From positions 1 through 64,000 of the forward strand of contig JANQLM010000033.1 in assembly GCA_028280635.1 (NCBI GenBank): a stretch of 64,000 nucleotides of DNA. The letters run 5' to 3'. Below the pieces are notes generated by a model, which worked only from the letters and a program-made list of their open reading frames with translations, searched no databases and was not told the origin of the DNA. Each line of letters begins with the position of its first letter. The stretch's first letter is position 1. The DNA is from Halieaceae bacterium (GTDB lineage Bacteria; Pseudomonadota; Gammaproteobacteria; Pseudomonadales; Halieaceae). A program made the position numbers and the translations under genes. Shown piece by piece: positions 62,801 to 64,000 of this stretch.

Positions 62801-62905
62801 CTATATGACATGCTCAAGTATGCCGACCAGGCGCCGGGGCAGGATGCCTTGGAGCGGCTGAGCACGCTCAGCCGGCAGTTCGAGGAGATTCAGGCAACGC
62901 TGTAG
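59876..62905 (+). CDS. VPS10/BNR-repeat beta-propeller protein, exported
   Basis: 1009 residues. A signal peptide (about 1-22) is followed by two beta-propeller blocks of BNR/sortilin-type repeats with Asp-box motifs (SxDxGxTW), for example STDYGETWGNV-like, SVNGGDSWEHIGLDD, TTDGGQSWQRVL, SVDGGASWRRI, SEDQGESFEQV, SEDGGKTWAKV. The C-terminal about 250 residues are an Ig-like/Glu-Asp-rich domain. Proteins of this type are often annotated as glycosyl hydrolases, but no catalytic residues can be assigned; ligand binding in the periplasm is more probable. It lies 11 bp before the FAD-enzyme gene, so the two may be cotranscribed. Confidence 0.85.
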   Translation: MRFTVPTLLAVLTLLPFTPTRAEGWDALQYRNVGPLRGGRVTAVAGTVKERGTFYLGASGGGVWKTTDYGETWGNVSDGYFKTPSIGDISVSQSDPNIVFVGTGTDGLRSNIIAGKGVYKSVNGGDSWEHIGLDDTGHIGAVEIDPRSNNTVWVAAIGQAFNPNPERGVYKTTDGGQSWQRVLYKSAAVGFSDLELLPGNPDVVFATAWRAERKPWTIMSGGKQEDGGLYKSVDGGASWRRITAGLPEGIIGKMDLAISPADSSIVYLLVEAPGDEGGLYRSEDQGESFEQVSSENGIRTRPFYYTNVDVDPTNPDIVWVMATRYFKSEDGGKTWAKVTPPHGDSHDMWINPEEPDLFVQANDGGANVTFNGGDTWSTQFNQPTAELYQVEVDDQYPYWLYAGQQDNWSTIAVPSRAPYGAQHPQRWLIETGGCETGPAVPKPGDHNTVYANCKGRFGVYDKRTGTERGYYVGAADMYGHNPADLRYRFQRVAPIHVSPHDPGVIYHGSQYVHRTTDEGRNWETISPDLTAFEADKQVISGSPITRDITGEEFYSTLYSLRESPLQAGVIWTGANDGPVHVTRDNGESWTDVTPRGLPKGGRVDSVEPSPHDAASAYIAVLRYQLGDWKPYVYKTENYGRRWRLLTNGRNGIPADYPVRVVREDPERAGLLYAGTEYGLFVSFDDGESWQAFQQNLPVTPVTDIKLHRGDLVLSTMGRGFWVLDSLATLRQSPWPGAPTELTLFEPAQAIRYRQGYRSSDEDAVPQYPPASAIIDYYLPATADDQLRLEILDANGELVNAFRSLADDEDGAEVEVIEDMAMNRMRFIENETLTANAGLNRFHWDMSWRGAWRAPDEDVEEAEEQYDDGPMAAPGRYTLRLRVGDAVSETGLMLVMDPRITANGVSADTASQQVVFLRDTVALLDRARRLAAALKLERKGMDDANPRTSTIDAALEQLVTADGTYQLPTLIDQVDYLYDMLKYADQAPGQDALERLSTLSRQFEEIQATL

Positions 62906-62916
62906 GGTTTCAGCCG

Positions 62917-64000
62917 ATGACCCCGCGCATCGCCGTTATCGGCTCCGGCATCGCCGGGTTGTCCACCGCCTGGCTGCTGCGTGAACTAGCTGAGGTCACC
63001 CTGTTTGAAGCCAGTGCGCGGGCGGGCATGGGCGCCTACACGGTGGACTACGAAAGCTGCGGCAGTGTCACCAGGATCGATATTCCCCTGCGCATCTTCT
63101 GCCGGGGCTACTACCGAAACCTGCTCGCGCTGTACCAGGCCATCGGTGTGCGCACTATCGAGAGTGACCACGCCGGCGTGTTTAGCGACGAGGGCGGTCG
63201 CATCCTGCTGCACTACGGCACGCTGCGCGCGGGCCGCCACCGGCTGGCATTCCTGAAGCCAGAGAGCCTGCTGAACCCTCGGGCCTGGCGACTGGCGGCG
63301 CAGAACCAGCGTTTTTTCCGGCGCGTGAAGCAAGACCTTGGCAACAGCGAACGTTTTGCCGACATCAGCTTCGCCGAGTATCTCGACTCGCTGCGGTCGC
63401 CGGCCGAGTTTGTCGACACCGTGCTGCTGCCGATCCTCTCAGTGACCTGTACCTGCGACTACGCCAGCGTCCTCAACTATCCCGCGGACATCATGATCGA
63501 CTACCTGGCCGGTGGCATCCACGACTTCGGAGTAATGTACGCCGAGGGTGGGGTCGACAATATCGTGCCGCGCCTGCTGGAAGGCACGCGGCTGGAAACC
63601 GATGCACCGGTCGCCGAGGTGTCTCCGCTGGCTGATGCCCTGCGCATCGAACACCGCGATGGCCACAGCGCGGAATTTGACCACGTGGTGATCGCCACGC
63701 AGGCCCACCAGGCGGCGGCCTTGCTGGCGCCCTTTCCCGAGCGCGCGGCACTGCTGGAGCGCATACCCTATGAAAGCTCCGAACTGTGCATCCACACCGA
63801 TAGCCGGGTGATGCCCCACAGTGCCTCGCCGCGCTCACCGGTGGGCTATACCCTGCCGAACGGCAGCGAGCGGGCACAGGTGTCGGTGGATATGACGCGC
63901 GCGTTCTCCAGGTTTCGCCAGCAGGACCCGGTGTACCAGACCTGGCACCCGCTGCTGGATATCCCCGCGGAGCGGCAACTCGCCAGGGCCAGCTTTACCC
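62917..64000 (+). CDS. FAD-dependent amine-oxidase-like protein (3' end cut by window)
   Basis: The frame is open from the ATG at 62917 to the window end (361 codons shown). IAVIGSGIAGLSTAWLLRELAEVTLFEA is the FAD-binding Rossmann motif and GMGAYTVDYE follows as in the amine-oxidase/desaturase-like NAD(P)-binding_8 family. HVVIATQAHQAAALL is typical of that family. Proteins of this group oxidise amines or saturate/desaturate lipids; often they lie next to cyclopropane-fatty-acid genes. The neighbours on the right are not visible. Confidence 0.8.
   Translation, partial: MTPRIAVIGSGIAGLSTAWLLRELAEVTLFEASARAGMGAYTVDYESCGSVTRIDIPLRIFCRGYYRNLLALYQAIGVRTIESDHAGVFSDEGGRILLHYGTLRAGRHRLAFLKPESLLNPRAWRLAAQNQRFFRRVKQDLGNSERFADISFAEYLDSLRSPAEFVDTVLLPILSVTCTCDYASVLNYPADIMIDYLAGGIHDFGVMYAEGGVDNIVPRLLEGTRLETDAPVAEVSPLADALRIEHRDGHSAEFDHVVIATQAHQAAALLAPFPERAALLERIPYESSELCIHTDSRVMPHSASPRSPVGYTLPNGSERAQVSVDMTRAFSRFRQQDPVYQTWHPLLDIPAERQLARASFT

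Overview
The window is about 64 kb of GC-rich DNA from a Gram-negative, most likely marine, gammaproteobacterium. TonB-dependent receptors, an outer-membrane porin, lipoproteins, MipA/OmpV, c-type cytochromes and sigma-54/NtrC-type control signals support this. The gene mix would fit the Halieaceae (OM60/NOR5) or a relative, but that placement is an inference from content and not from a phylogenetic marker. Both ends cut a gene: a PepSY-type membrane protein on the left and an FAD-dependent amine-oxidase-like protein on the right.

Region 1 (1-9.6 kb): a PepSY gene tail, a Fur box with no obvious target gene, a TPR membrane protein, and a tight minus-strand operon of diheme cytochrome c, di-heme cytochrome-c peroxidase and a parallel beta-helix protein that carries its own haem-c domain. 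An AraC-type regulator, a metallo-beta-lactamase-fold hydrolase and a second AraC-type regulator follow. Region 2 (9.6-17.3 kb): a carbohydrate-use cluster on the plus strand made of a TonB receptor, a GH3 lipoprotein, an MFS sugar porter and a CBM9-like protein, with stop/start overlaps and a perfect 24-bp palindrome upstream.

Region 3 (17.2-31.2 kb, minus strand): a complete nitrate/nitrite assimilation regulon. Its order is porin, nasT (ANTAR regulator), nasS (nitrate sensor), nrtA, nrtB, nrtD, an unknown in-frame domain, nirB, nirD, nasA and cobA. Two long leaders, before the porin and before nrtA, each have a sigma-54 promoter match, an NtrC-like site, a shared sequence block and an intrinsic terminator just before the start codon. 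This is the layout expected for NtrC activation combined with NasS/NasT antitermination. The pathway runs from outer-membrane entry through ABC import to nitrate reduction, NADH nitrite reduction and sirohaem supply.

Region 4 (31.35-39.46 kb): an element-like segment that begins at tRNA-Arg(CCG) and ends at a partial copy of the tRNA 3' end. It carries an AAA ATPase and subtilisin-like protease pair resembling ietAS (plasmid stability and anti-phage), an unknown gene, a GMC oxidoreductase and a DUF2784 membrane protein. No integrase is present. The ietAS part is visibly more A/T-rich than its surroundings, and short repeats related to GACAGTTTACT lie in the gaps.

Region 5 (39.5-64 kb): an HxlR regulator divergent from an NTF2-NTF2-VOC fusion; a second TonB receptor; two fatty-acyl-reductase-like genes, one with a histone-H1-like Lys/Ala tail; a di-heme peroxidase with a DNRLRE-like tail; and a lipoprotein. 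These are followed by a secreted S8 protease with a Lys/Ser insert and a poly-Asp tail, a Tat-exported Gfo/Idh/MocA oxidoreductase, a DUF885 lipoprotein, a thioesterase, a ChaN-like lipoprotein, an NTF2-like protein, MipA/OmpV, a VPS10/BNR propeller protein and the cut FAD enzyme.
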